From assembly GCA_007449985.2 (NCBI GenBank), contig VIIQ02000895.1:464070-528069 (forward strand): a stretch of 64,000 nucleotides of DNA, given 5' to 3'. Each line of letters opens with the position of its first letter. The first letter of the stretch is position 1. The position numbers and the translations under genes were made by a program. This stretch comes from Desmodesmus armatus (lineage: Eukaryota; Chlorophyta; Chlorophyceae; Sphaeropleales; Scenedesmaceae). The notes beneath the pieces are model-generated. The model had not been told where the DNA came from, searched no databases, and was given only the letters and a program-made list of their open reading frames with translations. Shown in pieces: positions 1 to 11,879 of this stretch.

Positions 1-3000
1 GTGGCCAACCCCAGCCCCTACCTCCTGACCGCAGCAGCAGACAGCGGCAGCGGTGCCGCCATGGAGTGGGCCCTGCAGCACTGGTTTGCCCAGTTCAGCG
101 CTGTCACTGCATTCAGCAAGGCCCACGCACTGCAGCTGCACGACGCCCTCAAGTGAGTCTGGTAATAGTGCGGCACACCTCGCTCGCTAGCTGCTTTGCC
201 GGGCCTGCTGGCGTCATAGCTGTAGCTCCTTTCATCGGTGTGTGCATGTGCGACAGCAATTGAGGCGGCCCAGCACACCTGCTCTGTGAGATCTTGAGCA
301 CGCTGCGCTGGCTGGTTGCCTGTTTTGTCATGGATCAGCTGTGCAAGGGTGATCCTGCAGATATGTTCTGCGTCGCTAGTAGGGGCCAATTCTGGCTTAC
401 TGTGCCTGTGCTGCGTGCATCGGGAGGTTTGCTGGGCAAGCTGTATGACTGCCCACTGTGCTGTTGCGCCTGCTTTGCCCTGCAGGGTGTCATGTCAGCA
501 CGGGCATGTGTCAGCCGTGCGCCAGCTGCTGGCAGCGCTGCACCGCACCACCAATGATGACGACTGCTGTGTGCTGGCCCTGACGTACGCCAGCAGCACC
601 AGCAACACGGCCACAATACAGGCTGTGCTGGACAGCCCACAGCTACCTGAGCAGCTCGCAAGGTGAGTGTTGGGGAACCAGTGAATGTTTGGCACAAGCC
701 CCAAGCTTACTGCCAGATCGTGGCGTTGGACTAAAAGGCGGCAGTAGTACACTGGCAGCAGTAGTACACTTCCAATCTTTGTGCAGTCTAGCACAGGCTT
801 CCTAGTCTACAGCCTAGCTGTGTGGTCTGGCACGGGGGGTTGACTAAGCCATGACAGCACCTGTAAGCCTGCTGTGCTGTTTTGTGTCTTCAGGGGTGGC
901 CCCAAGCTGCTGAGCAAGCTGGCTCAGGCCGTGGCCTCCTGCATGCGCATCGCCATCCTGAAGAGCTGCAGGCCAGCGCTGGATGCCCTGCTGCACAGCC
1001 TGACAACCAGCGACAGCCCCATAGCACCAGCACGGCCCCTGCTGGCCCCGCAGATGCGCTTCATCTTCGACACAACAGGTAAGTGATCACTCCATGAGCC
1101 TCGTTGGCTCCCTACAGGGTATTCAGCCACGTCCTGCACTACGTATTCTATCAACACGTACAATGGCAGTGATTGATTGCGCCAGTGTTGCAGTGCACCA
1201 TCAAGCAGCATCAAGCAGTGCAACATCACAGGGTTACTAAATGGTGAAGATATATGCCATATGTGACGTGTGTGGTTGGGCTGCTCATGGTTGTTTTGTA
1301 TTTGTTCGTCACAGGGCAATCAGGCAACGGCACTGCCCTGCAGCTGCTGCTGCTCATGCTGCCTGAGCACTACGAGGCCCTCGGCGTGTCAGCACTGGAG
1401 GCGGCACTGGCAGAGGGCCATGCAGACGTTGCAGCCACGATCAAGACCCTGCTCATCATGCAGGGCCCTGAGCAGGGTTTTGCAGCCGCTGCCCTAAGCC
1501 CTGAAGGCAACCCCGGTCTGGCCACGGCCAGTTTGCATGGCGCTTACAAGGGCGCATGTACCCGCGGGGACATCCCTGCCCTACAGCACCTGCTGCAGCA
1601 GGCCCCTCACGGGCTGGATGACAACATGCAGCTGCTGCTGCTGAGGGTGGCAGCAGGTGCCGGGCGGGAGCAGGCGGTGCGGATGCTGCTGCGGGAGTTT
1701 GGTGGCGTGGGGCCGCGCTTGGAGGGCAACCTCAAGGCGGTGTGCAGGGGGGCTGTACATGCGGGACAGCTGCAGCTGCTGCAGGTGAGGGAGTGGTGTG
1801 TCTATGTGTGCAATGCCTGGGATTCGTGTACCAGGTGCTTGTCGGTAGCGTATCAGGCTTGAGTAGCAGCGATGTATTGCTTGGTGCTGTGTGCAACATG
1901 AAGGGTTTGGATAGCTCTCTCTGAATGTGCATTGTGCACGCTGCATGTGCACGCTGTGTGTGTTGTTTTGGTGCAGTCGCTGGCCAGTGACAGGCCCCGC
2001 AGTGCGCTGCTGTCCCACATCAACCAACCTGAGGCGCTGGCAGAGTACCTGAGGGCAGCACTGCTGTGTGGCCAGGTGCGCACCACCCCAAGTTGTATTT
2101 AGCACAGGCTGTGGGCTCTGGTTGCATTTCCATAGCTGGCTGCAGTGTGATCTGGGCTTGCAAGGGCCCCTGACAATCACAGCAGCACTAACTGCGGTTG
2201 GGCCTGCGTCATCAGCATGACCTGCGGTTGGGCCTGAGTATGCACTGCCGTGGAGTCGTTGTATGGCTTTCACTGCTTCTGCATTGAAGTGTTTGTCTTG
2301 TCAAGCAGCTGTGTGCCTCGGCCTCCTTCCTGACTGTTGACTTCTTGTTCTGTGCAGGTTGATGTGGCTGCCTGGCTGGTCCTGCTGGCCCACCAGCAGC
2401 ATGAGAGCGAGCTGGTGCGCAGCACACTCAGCAGCCTGCTGGCCACCTCCCGCTGGGAGCTGCTCAACGCAGGGCGCGGCATTGTCATGCAGGATGTTGT
2501 GTTCGACCTGCTCAAGCGCCTGGCAGCACACTCGCTCGCGCTGAAAGAGCAGCACAGCGGCATCAGTGCCAGCAGCAGCAGCAGGGCGCCAGCAGCAGCA
2601 GGCAGTGCTGGCGTATTGTCGGCTGGCCCTACAGGAGCAGCAGCACCCGGAGCAGGCAGCAGCACCACCAATGCGTTCCATGCCAGCCTAGGGGAAGCAC
2701 TCCTGCAACCCCAGCTGCTGTGCCAGCTGCTGCATGCTGCCAGCTGCTGCACGCATCCCTGGAGGCTCCTCACAGTGGTGGAGTTGGTGGACTGGTGGGG
2801 CCTTGGGGACAGCGCAAGCAAGCAGCAGCAGCAGCAGTCGTCCTTTCAGGCAACAGCTGTGATGGAGTCGCCAGCTATGCAAGCAGTGGCGCAGCAGCAG
2901 CAGCAGCAGCAGCAGCAGCCGCCAGCACCCCAGCAGCTGGTTGCACAGCAGCCTGCAGCCCAGTCGGTGGGGGTCATTGCTGCAGACGCCGCACAACAGC

Positions 3001-4082
3001 ACACGCAGCCGCAGGTGCAGCAGCTGATGCAACCGCAACAGCAGCAGCAGGTGCAGCACCGACTGGATCAGGACTGTGCTTTTGGTGCAGCAGCTGCAGG
3101 CAGCAGTGTTGCTGCCGAAGCTGCGGTGGATGAGCCACAGCAGCCCCGCACACAGGCACAGCGGCAGAGCAGCAGCGATGACTCTGCTGCGCTGTGTGAC
3201 AACCTGCCTGCCCCTAGGAGCAGCAGCGGCTGCAGCCTTACGAGTAACGACACAGCTACTGGTAAAGACAGAAGCCGCAGCAGGAGCAGCAGCAGCAGCA
3301 GTGTCACCAGCAGCGGCAGCACCGGTGACGCTGCGTGCGATGTGGTGAGTCCCTGTGTGACTCAGCACTCTGAAGGCCCTGCTACAGCCAATGCCTCTCC
3401 TGCTACAGCCCGGCTGGCACCTGCTAACAGCATAGAGGTTGGCTCACTGCAGTCAGATGATTGCCAGCATGGCAGTCACACCAAGACTTGGCTTGATGAC
3501 CTTGTCAAAGGGCGCCCCACCAGCACTGCTGCTGCTGCTGCAGCACCACAGCAACAGCAGGACCAGCAACAGCAGCAGGCAGCTAGCACACGGCAGCAGC
3601 AGGGGCACATGCAGCTGCATGTGCAGCACCCATCCAGTCCTACACAGCAGGGGCACATGCAGCTGCATGTGCAGCACCCGTCCAGCCCCACACAGCACAA
3701 GCACCTCGACCTGGGTAAGGAGTGGGGTGGCAGTTGGCAACAGCTCACAGGGCAAGTGGCCATGCTGCACATGACCAGTCCAGCCAGCAGCCGCCAGCCG
3801 CAGCAGCACCCTCAGGACCCTGTGCGCAGGCCTCGCTGCTCGTTTGATTATGAGCAGCACCTGGCTCAGCAGACACGGCAGCGGCAGCAGCAGCAGGCCA
3901 ACTGCCCAGAGTTCCGGCGCAGCAGCGCGCCAGGGCGGTACTCCACTGCAGTGGCGGCTGCGCGGCAGCTGTGTACCAGCCTGGCACAGCCAGGGGCTCA
4001 GGCACCTGTGCACCCATACATGCAGCTAGTGGGGCAGCAGCAGCAGGGCCAGCAGCGGCAGCAGGAGAGGGAGTCTGTATGA
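1..4082 (+). CDS. Ankyrin-like, Gln-rich protein (5' partial)
   Basis: Six exons can be joined in frame: 1–152, 486–662, 894–1078, 1315–1784, 1977–2075 and 2358–4082 (TGA at 4080). The 5' end lies outside the window, because frame 1 is open from base 1. The first five exons encode helical pairs typical of degenerate ankyrin repeats, for example HGHVSAVRQLLAAL, EGHADVAATIKTLL, RGDIPALQHLLQQA and AGREQAVRMLLREF. The last exon carries a short helical stretch (VDVAAWLVLLAHQQ) and then about 450 residues of low-complexity Gln, Ser and Ala, with polyQ runs near 2820–2920 and a 48-bp internal duplication at 3600–3695. Ankyrin arrays bind protein partners; no catalytic domain is visible. The specific function is unknown. 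The splice phases agree at all five junctions, so the model is firm although the name is generic. Confidence 0.72.
3600..3695 (+). repeat. 48-bp in-frame tandem duplication in the Gln-rich tail
   Basis: Two adjacent copies of a 48-bp unit encode the 16-residue block QGHMQLHVQHPSSPTQ twice. The copies are nearly identical, so the duplication is recent. It adds whole codons and does not break the frame. Confidence 0.85.
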
Positions 4083-7000
4083 GGAACGCGTCATGATACT
4101 GTGGGTAATGCAGCTTTGGCAGTGCGTTTTGGATAATGATTGCAGGGGCCGGGGGCTTGTGCTTCCTTGAGTGTTGGCTGGTCCTGGCTGGGAAGTGACA
4201 GCTGTTGTATATGGCGTTTGGTTTTTTGCAGCAGGGTCTACAGGTTGTTTGCAGCATGGATCAGTATATGCCGTTGCCCCAGGTGCACGGCACACGTCTG
4301 CAGTTTGTGCTGCGTTTGGGCAGTTTGTGCTGCTTCTGCTGAGGTGCATGGCACGACATGTAGTCATTTGCTTGTGCAAATGCCGAAGTCTGCGGCAGTA
4401 TCCTTTCCTGGGCACAGCACACACACAACACAGGGTTCTACAGGGGTTGTATCAGGTCAGAGAGTCTGCTTTGCCTTTGGGCGCGCGTTACAGGCTTGTG
4501 GCATCTGTTTGGCTCTTGAATGTTTGGCTTTTGCAAACAGCGCATACCAGAGGGTCTCCTCATTGTGGCAGTGGCCAGCCATGCCAGCCTAAAAAGCTGA
4601 CAGTCTCGAATGTGTTGCCGGGGTCAACTGAAGGTGTGTCCTTCACACCTGTCCCACTCGCTCTGCAGGTTGGGAGCAGTGCGTGGTGTGGCAGCTTGGG
4701 GTGTGTGCAATATGTTGTGCTGGGTTTGAGGATTGTCTGGATTGGGTCGGTGTTGTGCACCTTGCTGCGCCCCTTGCGATGTTCCTGCACCAACAGTCCC
4801 CTTTGTTTGGTTGTGCAACCTGCTTTCCCCCTTGCAATGTTGGTGCAGCAACCACCCCTCATGTGTGCAACCAGCATGCCGTCACAGCGGTTGTACAGTA
4901 TCCCTGGACGGAAATATGCAGGCGCGCCTGCGAGGGTCGGTGCTGCAACAATGCGCATGCACATAGCACTGCAAGCTGCATGCTACAGGTGAATAAGGGC
5001 GCAAGGGCAATGGCATGGCCATTGTAAGGCAGCATGTACCCTACAGATGGGAGCGTTGCGCCTGCCTCAAGCCGTGTGCAGCAGTATACCTGCCGCTTGT
5101 ACCTGCACACGAGGGGTTTGCTGGCTTGTTTGCACCCGGGATGGGCTGCGCTGTCTGCCGCTGAAGGGCGGGTTGGAGGAATGATGCGTTTGCGTCCTGG
5201 AGGAATGGCTTGTATGTGGCCAAGTGCTGCGGGTACAGGTTTGGCTTCAGCTCCCTTGAGTATCAAGCTGCAAACATGCTGGCCACATTTGCGCCGAAGC
5301 TCATTTTTGGGAGTGTACTCCAGGCTGCATGTCGTGTAGGTATGTGCATGTCTGGCAAACGTCTTACCTGACACACAGAATGAGCAGGGAGCTTGGTGCC
5401 CCCCTTTTGCAAGCTGCTGCCCGCCATGAGAGCCAGCAGGCGGGTGCGTAATACGGGGTGGTGGGTGGTGGTCGTCTGGAAAACAGGAACCTGGGGTTGG
5501 CTGTTGTGTGCATTTTAGGTCAGGATGCGTTGTTGTGTGCGTCTGTCTGCTGTGTTTGTTGCTGCATCTTGGCTTCATCCATTCCACTTCATGCTGGGAG
5601 TATTGTGATGCTTTTGGGCTGCTTCTGGGGTGGCTTTGGTGGCCAGGTGCCCTGGAGTAAGCAGCGTAGGCACCAGGTCTGTCTGCGGCATGTTGTAGGT
5701 ACCCAGTGCATGTTCTGAAGGGTGAAGGTGGTTTTTGAGGCTGAAGTGTGAAGTGCAGCAGCACTTCAAAGCTGGCATACCGCGCACATGCTGACTTGAG
5801 GCAGTGGCATATTGCTTGCAGTTGTGGGTGTGTTGCATTTTGTGTTTTGTGCATCAATTCAGCGACATATAGTGTGCGATATGGTGCAATTTGCGCAAGA
5901 AGTACGTATGTTTTTGCTTGTGTACGGACATACTTTGGTTTACAGCACTGCCCAATAGGTTTGGTGGCTGGCAGTGGCTGGCAAGGTGCACTCGGCAGAA
6001 CAAGGTGTGAGGGTGGCGTGCAGGGTTGTTGCTGAGGTGCCTGTGTGCATGTTAAAACACATTGCTGTCCAGGATGCTACGAGGCGTGGTGATTATTGTT
6101 GTTTTTCTGGCCCAGGCGCCGCGACATGTGCCTGTACGCAGGCAGCATGTGTACCAAATGACCCACATCTGCAGAGGAAGTGCATGTGCATGTGAGCACC
6201 ACAAATGCGCCAATTGGTATGAGCTGCTGTGATCGTAAGGCAGTGACCTGTGTTGCTGTGTGTATTGGCCACCAGTGGCAGCCCTTGTGGGTAGTTGTGA
6301 CAGGCTTAAAGAGATTGCTTGCACTGCCCTGGTGGGCCAGCGTCGTGGGAGTTTGGCTGAAGCTGGTGCTTTCGCAAGGTGTAAACATGGCGGTGTGGTG
6401 CGCGCAGGACTTGTTGGTGTGGTCACGTATGGTAAGCAGCAGGGGCTAGGACTTGCTTTCCAAGCCCCCCTATGCATGTTTGCTTAGGTCTTTACTGGGT
6501 TGGTGGCTGTGGAGATTGTACCGGGTATTTTTGATGTGCTTGAAATATCTTATCGCATGTTTGTGGCAAACAGCACGTAGTACAGGGTAGATTGATTTGG
6601 TATGGTGCAGTGCATGGTTATGCTTTGCCTAGCTGTTGTTGTTTTTCACTGGCATGTTGGAGCTGCGATATGGGTTGGTAAGTTGTGTAATACCTTGGCA
6701 GTAGTCACCGTCGGAGGTCTCCTGTGGTGTTGATGTTACCAAGTATATTCAGGAGTCACAGCAACTGGACTCAAGTCAACGGAGGTGGTCCTAAGGCACA
6801 CATGTGGCTGTTGAGATGCCCCCACAAACGTCCTGCATGTCGTACATTGCTCCCAAACACTCTATCAGCACCACACTTGTGTCGCAATGCAGCTGCACTC
6901 TTGAGTTGTTTGAAAACACCTGGGACCTCAGGTCGTACCCCTTTCAACCACCCCATCCAGCCTGGACCAAGGATGTTGTAGGGACGATTTTGGCGATGAA

Positions 7001-7178
7001 GCATGACATGTACCAGCCACAAATGATATGCCAGTGAGCCTAAACGCTTACGTTATGCACCTATGCTGTTGTGAACCACCGAGTCGGTTGGCTCCAACGA
7101 AGTACATCCGAGAATGCTGTGGTACTTTACGTTCAGCTCCATCGTTGCTGTGGGACTTCTTAAGCAGCTTGCATAGGC
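4083..7178. other. TG-rich stretch without a supported gene
   Basis: About 3.1 kb between the ankyrin-like gene and the secreted acidic protein. It is strongly T/G-rich on the + strand. The open frames here are short and show neither a domain nor a chain of consistent splice sites. It probably holds the long 3' untranslated region of the upstream gene and the promoter of the next one. One degenerate tandem repeat lies at 4752–4867. Confidence 0.5.
4752..4867. repeat. Degenerate 58-bp tandem duplication
   Basis: Two copies of about 58 bp, each beginning GTTGTGCA and sharing CTTGC, ATGTT, TGCA and CAAC blocks in the same order at 4752–4809 and 4810–4867. They differ at roughly a third of positions, so the duplication is old. 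Confidence 0.5.
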
Positions 7179-8646
7179 ATGGAGCGTCGCGCACGTCTTT
7201 TGCTGTTTGGCGCGCTTACAATTTTGGGCCACATCGCAGCAGCAAACGCCGCCGTTGACACCCTGGTAAGAATATAAGTAGCTTCATTCAAAGCCTGTAT
7301 GAACAGAGCGGTGAATTGACTGCTCTATGAATTGCCCATTCAACACCATCAAACGGACATCACATGTCTGCTGCTGACTGTTGCCCTGCGTGCAGCCCCT
7401 CATGCCCAGAAAGATGCTTCAATATTATGAAGCTGTCACGGAGCAAGTGCTGTCTCAGACCAATGCAGAGTCAGACAGCCTGGTACACCCGCTGCCTGCT
7501 GATGTCAACCCTGGCACACCCACTGGTACCAGCGATATGCTGCATGTTGGCTTCACAGTGGCTACAGAAAGTGACAGACCCACACCTATGGAACCCACTA
7601 ACAGCAGCGACGACATGAGCAGCAATGAGCCCCAAGACCCCCAGGCATCACACCCCATCCCCTCTTACGACTTCGGGTCCGACCCCAGCTTCCACCCTGG
7701 CCATTTTCAGCCCTTCGAAGACAAGTCTACAGGCAGCCACAGACCAACACCTGAAGAATCCACAAACAGCAGCAGTAACATGGACGGCATTGAGCCCCAA
7801 GACCCCCATGCATCACACCCCGGCCCCTCCTACGACTTCGGGTCCGACCCCAGCTTCCACCCTGGCCACTTCCAGCCCTTTGAAGACAAGCCCGGCTACA
7901 TAGGCCGCCAGGAGCCCCCCATGTACCACTATCACTCCCTTGACATGCAAGCAGGCGGCAGCTTCCAGCCGTTGCAGTCTACACCAGAATTGGTTGGCGA
8001 CGAGTACCCCAGCAACCACTCGCAGGAGCTCTCAGACGAGGATGCAGGCCACAGCCATCCTAGTAGTCAGCATGGCACGCTGCACTCAGATTACCACAGC
8101 ATTGCAGCCTGCCAGGACAAACAGGAGGTGGAGGAGGACGTGGGGCAGCCTGGCCCTGACAGGCAGAACCCTTGTCAGGTGGAGGGCTCACAGTCGCTCT
8201 CTGACTCACCTGGTGGGGAAGATGGCAGCAGCAATGCCAATGAGAGCGGTGCTGCTGCCTTCGTCAGTGACGTAGAGGATGGCCACGGCCTTACCAATCA
8301 GGGTGGTGCTGCGGAGCTTGCCATTGCTGGTGGGCTTGGCAGCAGCAGTGCTTATGACACGGGCGCAGTCGCGTCTGCCAGTCATGATGAGGGTCATGGC
8401 CCATTTGACGAGCCTTCAGGCAGCCTGCTAGGAGACCTGCACTTGCCGCACAGCCACACTGGTGATGCAAGCAACAGCGACGCTCAGCAGGCTGATGCGC
8501 TAAGCAGTGGTGCAGCCGTTCAATCCACTGATGACATCCAACCCCTGGCTGTAGACATGCTGGCTGGTGAAGACAATGTGCATGAGCCTGAGGGCATTGT
8601 CCTGGAGGTCGCTGTGCTTGCTGATACGCCCGTATCAGCTCTGTAA
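7179..8646 (+). CDS. Secreted acidic repeat protein, function unknown
   Basis: Two exons: 7179–7265 and 7396–8646, joined in phase 0 (donor CTG|GTAAGA, acceptor GTGCAG|CCC), giving about 445 residues. Exon 1 encodes a classical signal peptide: MERRARLLLFGALTILGHIA followed by AAANAAVDTL, with a likely cleavage site after one of the Ala residues. The mature protein is rich in Asp, Glu, Ser, Pro, His and Gly and almost free of Lys. It starts with two 55-residue repeats (7573–7892) containing SYDFGSDPSFHPGHFQPFED. No Cys-rich or catalytic motif is visible. I do not recognise the family; an extracellular matrix or cell-wall protein is a guess from the signal and composition. The stop at 8644 lies inside a perfect palindrome, and coding-like sequence continues beyond it in other frames (see 8664–9072), so the annotated C-terminus may be artificial or newly created. 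Confidence 0.66.
7573..7892 (+). repeat. 165-bp (55-residue) tandem repeat in the secreted protein
   Basis: Copy 1 runs 7573–7737 and copy 2 from 7738 to about 7892. Both encode RPTP, then TNSS, EPQDP, ASHP, and an identical block from YDFGSDPS to HFQPFEDK. The first half of each copy has diverged more than the second, which suggests selection or gene conversion on the aromatic/His-rich half. Confidence 0.9.
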
Positions 8647-8669
8647 GCACAGGGCCTGTGCTTACAGAG
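8620..8669. repeat. Two abutting perfect inverted repeats at the stop codon
   Basis: The first palindrome (8620–8639) has 9-bp arms GCTGATACG / CGTATCAGC around a 2-base loop. The second (8639–8669) has 15-bp arms CTCTGTAAGCACAGG / CCTGTGCTTACAGAG around a single G. The second one contains the in-frame TAA (8644–8646). Together they could fold into two adjacent hairpins. They mark the exact point where the coding frame is lost. Confidence 0.9.
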
Positions 8670-9072
8670 CATCCTGCCAAGGAGGAAGGCGTGCTTGAAC
8701 CTACCAGCGCCTCCCAGCTCCAAGAAGCTGACCTGCTGAATCAGCTGCCAGGCAGCGTCTCCTCTGAGTTGCCAGAGCCCTATGGCAATGCAGGCGAGCT
8801 ATCTGCTGCAGAGGCTGGGGTCAGTGTGCAGTAGGGAGAGGGCAACAGCGACGCCGGCCCTCTAGCTTCAGGAAAAGGCAGACGATACGAGCGATGCTGA
8901 GCCTCAGGCGGAGGCCCTCAGTCAGGAACAGGAGCCCCACCTTGATGCCAGCAAGCAGTTTGCTGAGTCAGACTTGCTCTCCAGTGGCACACCTTCCAGC
9001 AGTGTGCACCTTCCCACAGCTTACACTGCTGACTTGGGGTTTTGCAGGGTTTTGGCTCAGGCTCTTGGCTAG
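8664..9072 (+). pseudogene. Frame-shifted continuation of the secreted acidic protein
   Basis: Beyond the TAA at 8644, acidic Ser/Glu/Leu-rich coding sequence resumes in another frame (8664–8832: residues such as KEEGVLEP, LQEADLLNQL, SELPEPYGNAGELS, then TAG). It then returns to the original frame from about 8878 to the TAG at 9070 (TSDAEPQAEALSQEQ, LDASKQFAESDLL). The composition matches the upstream exon. The simplest reading is one ancestral exon broken by two indels: one at the palindrome and one near the AAAA at 8872–8875. Sequencing error at the hairpin and the homopolymer is the main alternative. Confidence 0.5.
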
Positions 9073-10313
9073 TGTGGGGCTGTTGCATTATAAAGCAGCG
9101 TGTGTTTCTCCTTTTGAGGCTGCATGCTTGCCGTTGGGTGGCAGCAGCGCCGCTGCTTCAGTCTTTATTCAATAAAGCAGTGCTGTTGTATCTCCAGGCA
9201 GGAGTTTGACTTGATTAGTGTATCATGCTGCTGGTGGTGACATTTGCAGCCAGCTGGGTACTAGCTACCGTAACCCCTTACGCAGACCACCTGCCTAGGC
9301 CTGGTGACTAGCTGGTGCAGACCTGGCGGTTTGTTTGGTGAGTGGTTGGCCAGCAAGTTGGTGCTGAAATGTAACAAGTTGTAACAACGATTGCAGTCAT
9401 CCACTGCGCATGCGCCGGCTGCGCGCAGCTACTGGCGAGCCCAGCACTACCATTCCTTGACGAGCTCCCAGCCGCTGGGGGCCCCTTCCTTCAGCATTCA
9501 ACACCCCAAGGGGACCTTCGGAGACATGGCTAGCAGAGGTGAAACAGCACCAGCAAGCTTTCAGACAGCCTGGCGGCTTGATCAAATCAAATCAAATCAA
9601 ATCAAATCAAAGTTACACCTTTACCTATACAGCTCAAGAGCTCATATGATCATGCCAGACTTGGTGGCATGATCATGTCAGACTTGATTTACTACAACCA
9701 ACTGCCAACACAGCTGACCTCACAATCTCCAGCTTCCTACCGTCCTGAGAACCGCAGCACTATTGCTGCACCATGTTCAAGCTCCTCTGTCGTCTGTGCT
9801 GGAGGCGTTCCTGCAGCAATGCAAATACAGTCTCAAGCACTTGCAGTTCCTATATAATCTATCTAGTCTGTTGCCGATGATGACACCCACAGCGTGTGCA
9901 GGCATGCCTGCTACTTTGCTACCGAATGTTGCCAGTGCCTGTGCGCTGTCAGGGCGCAGTACGCTGCTGCTTGTGAAACCCCAAATCTGGCATGTTCCCT
10001 ACGTTGTACACCCATGACTGTGCTGCCAATTGTGCGGGGAATAAAAGAGTACATGACGGCCTGCTCACCTGCTGCTTTGTGCAGACGCTAATGCTGCTGC
10101 TGTGGCCGCCCCCCCTGCTGCTGTCTCCTGCAGCTCTGCCCTAACTCCCTTCACCAGAGGCTGGCAGCAGCACAGCGCCCTGAACAAGTGAACGCGCAGC
10201 AACACATATTTCAGAATGAGCAGCACGAGCGTGTGTCTTCCGAGCCATGCAGCAGTGCAGCTTGTGTGTTGGAGCACACCAGCTGCTCGTCCCAGGTGCT
10301 ACGTGCATGTACT
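9073..10313. other. Intergenic, with short AT-rich repeats
   Basis: No gene supported. It holds six tandem copies of the pentamer ATCAA at 9581–9610 and a short near-duplicate around 9647–9686 (TGATCATG followed by CCAGACTTG or TCAGACTTG). AATAAA-like sites occur near 9171 and 10039. It probably contains the 3' ends of two convergent transcripts. Confidence 0.5.
9581..9610. repeat. (ATCAA)6 pentanucleotide microsatellite
   Basis: Six perfect head-to-tail copies of ATCAA. The motif is unusually AT-rich for this window. Confidence 0.95.
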
Positions 10314-11879
10314 TCAAAAGCGCTCTGGCAGACAGTTGACTTTTGTAATTGAGCCTGCAGAGGGCTTCAATTGTTGCCATGCGCTTGTCAGCGGCTGTCC
10401 GCTGGAATCACAGGATGCTCTGCTGTGGCAACAAATGCAGTGTTGCACACACGCTAGCTACACATGCATCCTCAATGCCTGACACACCTGACCAGGTCCC
10501 TGAACGCAAAGTCGGGGGTGGTTGCCGCCCTGCTTGCCTGGCTGACAGCAACCTTCCAGCAGCGCTCAGGGGGCACAGGCCAGCCATGCTGCGGCATCAG
10601 CACGGCAGCATGCCGCATGGCTTCCTCCAGCGGCTGCATTCCAAGGCCTGGAAGGCAGATTGACAAAGTGGTAGGGGGCATTTGTGACTCAGTTGCTGAT
10701 ATGAAACGGTGTGCAGGACACAGAGCCGCTGGCGTATTACTTACAGCTGCAGATGCAAGGGGCATTGCCAGGATGCATGCAGGGCTGATGTTGGACCCGC
10801 CTTGCTGACAGACTTGCTGAGGCTCAACTTACAACAGTGCTAGCCTTGCCGGTAGGCTACCAAGCAGCATGCGTACTGCAGGGGACTGCAGGGGACTGCA
10901 GGTCAAGAACACAACGGCCAGCCAGATTATACCGGTACATGTCCAGCACTCACATCTCTTGTCCTTGTCAAAGGCTTCCCTCCTGATGACAAGCAGACAG
11001 TGCTCATAGAAAAACGTCACCTCCAGGCACTGCCACAATACCGAGAGCTGCACGAGCTCAACCGAGCTGGGACTGGCCTGCTGCGTGCCGGATGCTGATG
11101 ACTGCTGCTGAGTGTTGGCATGCTGTTGTTGCTGTTGCTGCTGCTTGTCTCTTTGGTAGTCCACCCCTGCGCATGCAATCACACACAAGCCATGCGTCAA
11201 CACACTCCTTGCAAAGCACAAGCCCTGGCCCTTAGCCCCATGATGCCTGGATGCTGCCACCAGTGTTCCCTTCCGTTGTGCTTCCTGACAGACAGCCACC
11301 AGCACAAGCTCATGATTTCAATTCAACACGGATGCACCTGTGTTGTGCTGTTCAGATACTGCTTACATTCCTGCACAGCGACTGCAGAGGACCAGGTGTT
11401 TTTCAGCACTGCGGAGGGGAAGTCAGGGCACAGCAGCTGCAGCAGGCTGTGGACATCGCCAAAACTCAGCCGGCCAGCTGCATTGCAAGGAGCCAGGCAC
11501 CGCTGTGCAGCCACCAGGAAGCACTTTCTGTTGAAGTGTGTGCCTGCAAGCACCATGGGAGCAGTGGGCATGAGGGGATTGGTGAGCTGTAGCAGGTGCT
11601 CATGGGTCCCTGTTGTCTCCGCCCAAGAAAAGCCCGAACACATCCTCATGCTTCACCACGCATACCTGAAACAAACCCATAGTGTCTCCAAAGCACATGC
11701 TCCCCACGCACCACGGCGGTCAGGTACTGGGCCATGAACCTGTCGCTGTTGGCTGTTGGTGTTGCTAAAGCAGCCTGCTGGTGTGTGGCTTGCAGCAGCT
11801 GAGCGGCATCCTGGATGAACACCTCCAGACCCTGCTGCAAGCAGTAGGCCATTGCATCCTGGGCTGCGTCTGCTTGCAT
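10314..11879 (-). CDS. CSTPP1: CSTPP1 (C11orf49)-like tubulin polyglutamylase complex regulator
   Basis: Five exons on the minus strand: 11879–11666, 11543–11367, 11166–10954, 10647–10488 and 10401–10314, closing in phase to 283 residues. The N-terminal half lines up with animal CSTPP1/C11orf49 as I remember it. An acidic helix (LEVFIQDAAQLL) is followed by a gap, then FMAQYLTAVVRGEHVLWRHY, FVSGTHFNRKCFL and, most tellingly, GDVHSLLQLLCPDFP, where the animal protein has a near-identical LLQLLCPDFP. Exon 3 contains a polyQ loop and then VLWQCLEVTFFYEH. The family binds the tubulin polyglutamylase complex at centriolar satellites and cilia, so a role in basal-body or axonemal tubulin modification is expected. 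The ATG at 11879 is the first in frame. The last exon is the least certain. The assignment rests on remembered similarity, not a search. Confidence 0.6.

Noticed and set aside
2688..3368. 226-residue Leu-rich minus-strand frame
   Set aside because: It is antisense to the polyQ exon of the ankyrin-like gene and an artefact of CAG repeats.
4171..4992. 273-residue plus-strand frame
   Set aside because: It lies in TG-rich sequence with no domain, signal or splice partner, and its composition is like the non-coding DNA around it.
8643..8667. A 25-nt mini-intron (GTAAGC…TTACAG) explaining the frame loss
   Set aside because: It is far too short for splicing, and removing it leads into the wrong frame. 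Its splice-like look is a by-product of the palindrome.
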